Below, one piece after another: positions 12,902 through 14,130 of a stretch of DNA of 14,130 nucleotides. A model generated the notes under the pieces. That model searched no databases and was not told the origin of the DNA. It was given only the letters and a program-made list of their open reading frames with translations. Made by a program: the position numbers and the translations under genes. This DNA is from Bacteroidota bacterium. GTDB taxonomy: Bacteria > Bacteroidota > Bacteroidia > Chitinophagales > Chitinophagaceae. Where the stretch lies: the NCBI GenBank assembly GCA_023433755.1, contig JAEYUA010000018.1, forward strand, positions 1-14,130, in the 5' to 3' direction. Every line of letters begins with the position of its first letter. The first letter of the stretch is position 1.

Positions 12902-14130
12902 ATGCAGTTGAAGAATAATTGCTCTGATTTTCAGCACACCCTGGCATCCGAGATAAGTTTAAGTGGCGTTGGCATACATACCGGGCACAATGTTGAGATT
13001 ACCCTCAAACCAGCCGAACCCAATACAGGTATTGTTTTCAAGAGGATAGACCTTCCAGGCCAGCCTTCCGTAAAGGCCGACGTGGATAATGTGGTGGAGA
13101 CCACCCGAAGCACCACTATTGAAGCCAACGGCGCCCGGATTGGTACCATCGAACACCTGATGGCGGCGCTGGTGGGCAACCAGGTTGACAATGCACTCAT
13201 CGAGATCAATGCGGAAGAGGTGCCTATCCTTGATGGAAGTTCCGAACCATTTATTGAGACTATCTGTAAGGCCGGTGTTCAGAAGCAGGATGCGGCCAAG
13301 ATCTATTACACACTCCAGCATAATATTAGCTTCATTGATGACGGAAAGAACGTTGAGATGGTAGCGCTTCCCGCGCAGGAATACAGGATTAATACCCTGA
13401 TTGATTTTAATTCACCTGTGCTGGGCACACAGCATGCGGTGCTGAAGAACCTTTCCGAGTTCAACTCCCAGATCGCTCCCTGCCGCACCTTCTGTTTTTT
13501 CCATGAACTGGAATACCTGATCGATCATAACCTGATCAAAGGCGGTGATATCAATAATGCCATTGTGGTGGTGGATAAGGAAGTGAGCCAGGAACAGGTA
13601 CAAAGGATCGCCAAGGTTTTTAAAAAAGATAATGTAAAGGTGAACGAGGGCGGTATCCTCAATAATCTTGACCTCCGTTTTCCCAACGAGCCTGCCCGTC
13701 ATAAATTGCTGGACGTGGTAGGCGACCTGGCATTGGTGGGCATCCCTTTCAAAGCTCATATCATTGCCAACAGGCCAGGGCATGCCAGTAATGTGGCCTT
13801 TGCCAAAAAAATCAAGGAGCACCTGAAAAAATTCAAGAATAAAACGCAGGCCCCGCCCTATGATCCCAATCAGCCTCCTGTTTATGATATCCACGCTATC
13901 GAAAAAAAGCTGCCGCACCGTTATCCTTTCCTGCTGATCGACAAGATCATCGAGATCTCGGAAAAACAGATCGTGGCAGTGAAGAATGTAACCTATAATG
14001 AACAGTTCTTCCAGGGACACTTCCCGGGGAATACAGTAATGCCGGGCGTACTGCAGGTAGAAGCCCTGGCGCAATGCGGCGGTATCCTCACCATTCCTGA
14101 TGATCCTGATCACGATTATGATACGTATTT
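12902..14130 (+). CDS. lpxC-fabZ: LpxC-FabZ fusion: UDP-3-O-acyl-GlcNAc deacetylase / 3-hydroxyacyl-ACP dehydratase (3' partial)
   Basis: The frame starts at ATG 12902 (MQLKNNCSDF) and is open at the right edge, 409 residues visible. Residues about 8-305 are LpxC, the zinc deacetylase committing to lipid A synthesis: SGVGIHTG (21-28), zinc ligands His-85 in IEHLMAAL, His-267 and Asp-271 in RHKLLDVVGD, and catalytic His-294 in RPGHASN. A short basic, proline-containing linker (about 305-328) leads to FabZ, the dehydratase of fatty-acid elongation: LPHRYPFLLIDK (337-348), His-373 in QGHFPGNTVMPGV and Glu-387 in VEALAQ. The C-terminal part of FabZ is cut by the window. This fusion is characteristic of Bacteroidota. 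Further lpx genes would be expected just beyond the edge, but cannot be seen. Confidence 0.96.
   Translation, partial: MQLKNNCSDFQHTLASEISLSGVGIHTGHNVEITLKPAEPNTGIVFKRIDLPGQPSVKADVDNVVETTRSTTIEANGARIGTIEHLMAALVGNQVDNALIEINAEEVPILDGSSEPFIETICKAGVQKQDAAKIYYTLQHNISFIDDGKNVEMVALPAQEYRINTLIDFNSPVLGTQHAVLKNLSEFNSQIAPCRTFCFFHELEYLIDHNLIKGGDINNAIVVVDKEVSQEQVQRIAKVFKKDNVKVNEGGILNNLDLRFPNEPARHKLLDVVGDLALVGIPFKAHIIANRPGHASNVAFAKKIKEHLKKFKNKTQAPPYDPNQPPVYDIHAIEKKLPHRYPFLLIDKIIEISEKQIVAVKNVTYNEQFFQGHFPGNTVMPGVLQVEALAQCGGILTIPDDPDHDYDTY

Noticed and set aside
13412..14113. 233-codon minus-strand frame opposite lpxC-fabZ
   Set aside because: The plus strand has clear LpxC and FabZ catalytic motifs across the same bases; the antisense frame has no recognisable domain.

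Overview
The window is most likely from a Bacteroidota chromosome, probably a Chitinophagaceae-type relative. Four things support this. Bacteroidota-style -7 promoter boxes (TAnnTTTG) lie just upstream of several starts. Shine-Dalgarno-like spacers are mostly weak or absent. The last gene is an lpxC-fabZ fusion, typical of that phylum. The proteins themselves have Bacteroidota-like sequence character. Base composition is moderate and looks even throughout, and I see no transposase, integrase, tRNA, rRNA or CRISPR array.

Layout: (1) 1-1142, the 3' part of a PepSY-associated membrane protein (ferric-siderophore-reductase-like), running off the left edge. (2) 1139-2736, minus strand: hemH (ferrochelatase) followed by translationally coupled hemJ (protoporphyrinogen oxidase). 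(3) 2737-2897, a divergent regulatory region with a -7 box for each side and a helically phased 9-bp direct repeat. (4) 2898-10249, plus strand: hemA-hemC-hemD-hemE-hemF-hemB-hemL, closely spaced except for a repeat-filled 169-bp gap between hemE and hemF. (5) 10248-10452, a MITE-like inverted-repeat element touching the hemL stop codon. (6) 10504-11205, a DUF421 membrane protein with a C-terminal zinc ribbon. (7) 11206-12822, minus strand: a cysteine-rich AraC-family regulator and, downstream, a six-helix membrane protein with a His-rich loop. (8) 12902 to the right edge, plus strand: lpxC-fabZ, open at its 3' end.

Together the nine hem genes encode every enzyme from glutamyl-tRNA to protoheme by the C5 route and the protoporphyrin-dependent branch. 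HemA and HemL make 5-aminolevulinate, HemB makes porphobilinogen, and HemC and HemD make uroporphyrinogen III. HemE makes coproporphyrinogen III, HemF makes protoporphyrinogen IX, HemJ makes protoporphyrin IX and HemH inserts iron. Only gltX is missing from the set. The oxygen-dependent HemF, with no HemN in view, suggests an aerobic or oxygen-tolerant lifestyle. The PepSY protein may be related functionally, because members of that family are di-heme iron-siderophore reductases.

I do not see a clearly new biological system. The best leads are the phased direct repeat in the hemH/hemA control region, the TGA-rich heptad repeats that supply the end of hemE, the cysteine-rich AraC regulator beside a His-rich transporter-like gene, and promoters placed so close to start codons that leaderless mRNAs are predicted.
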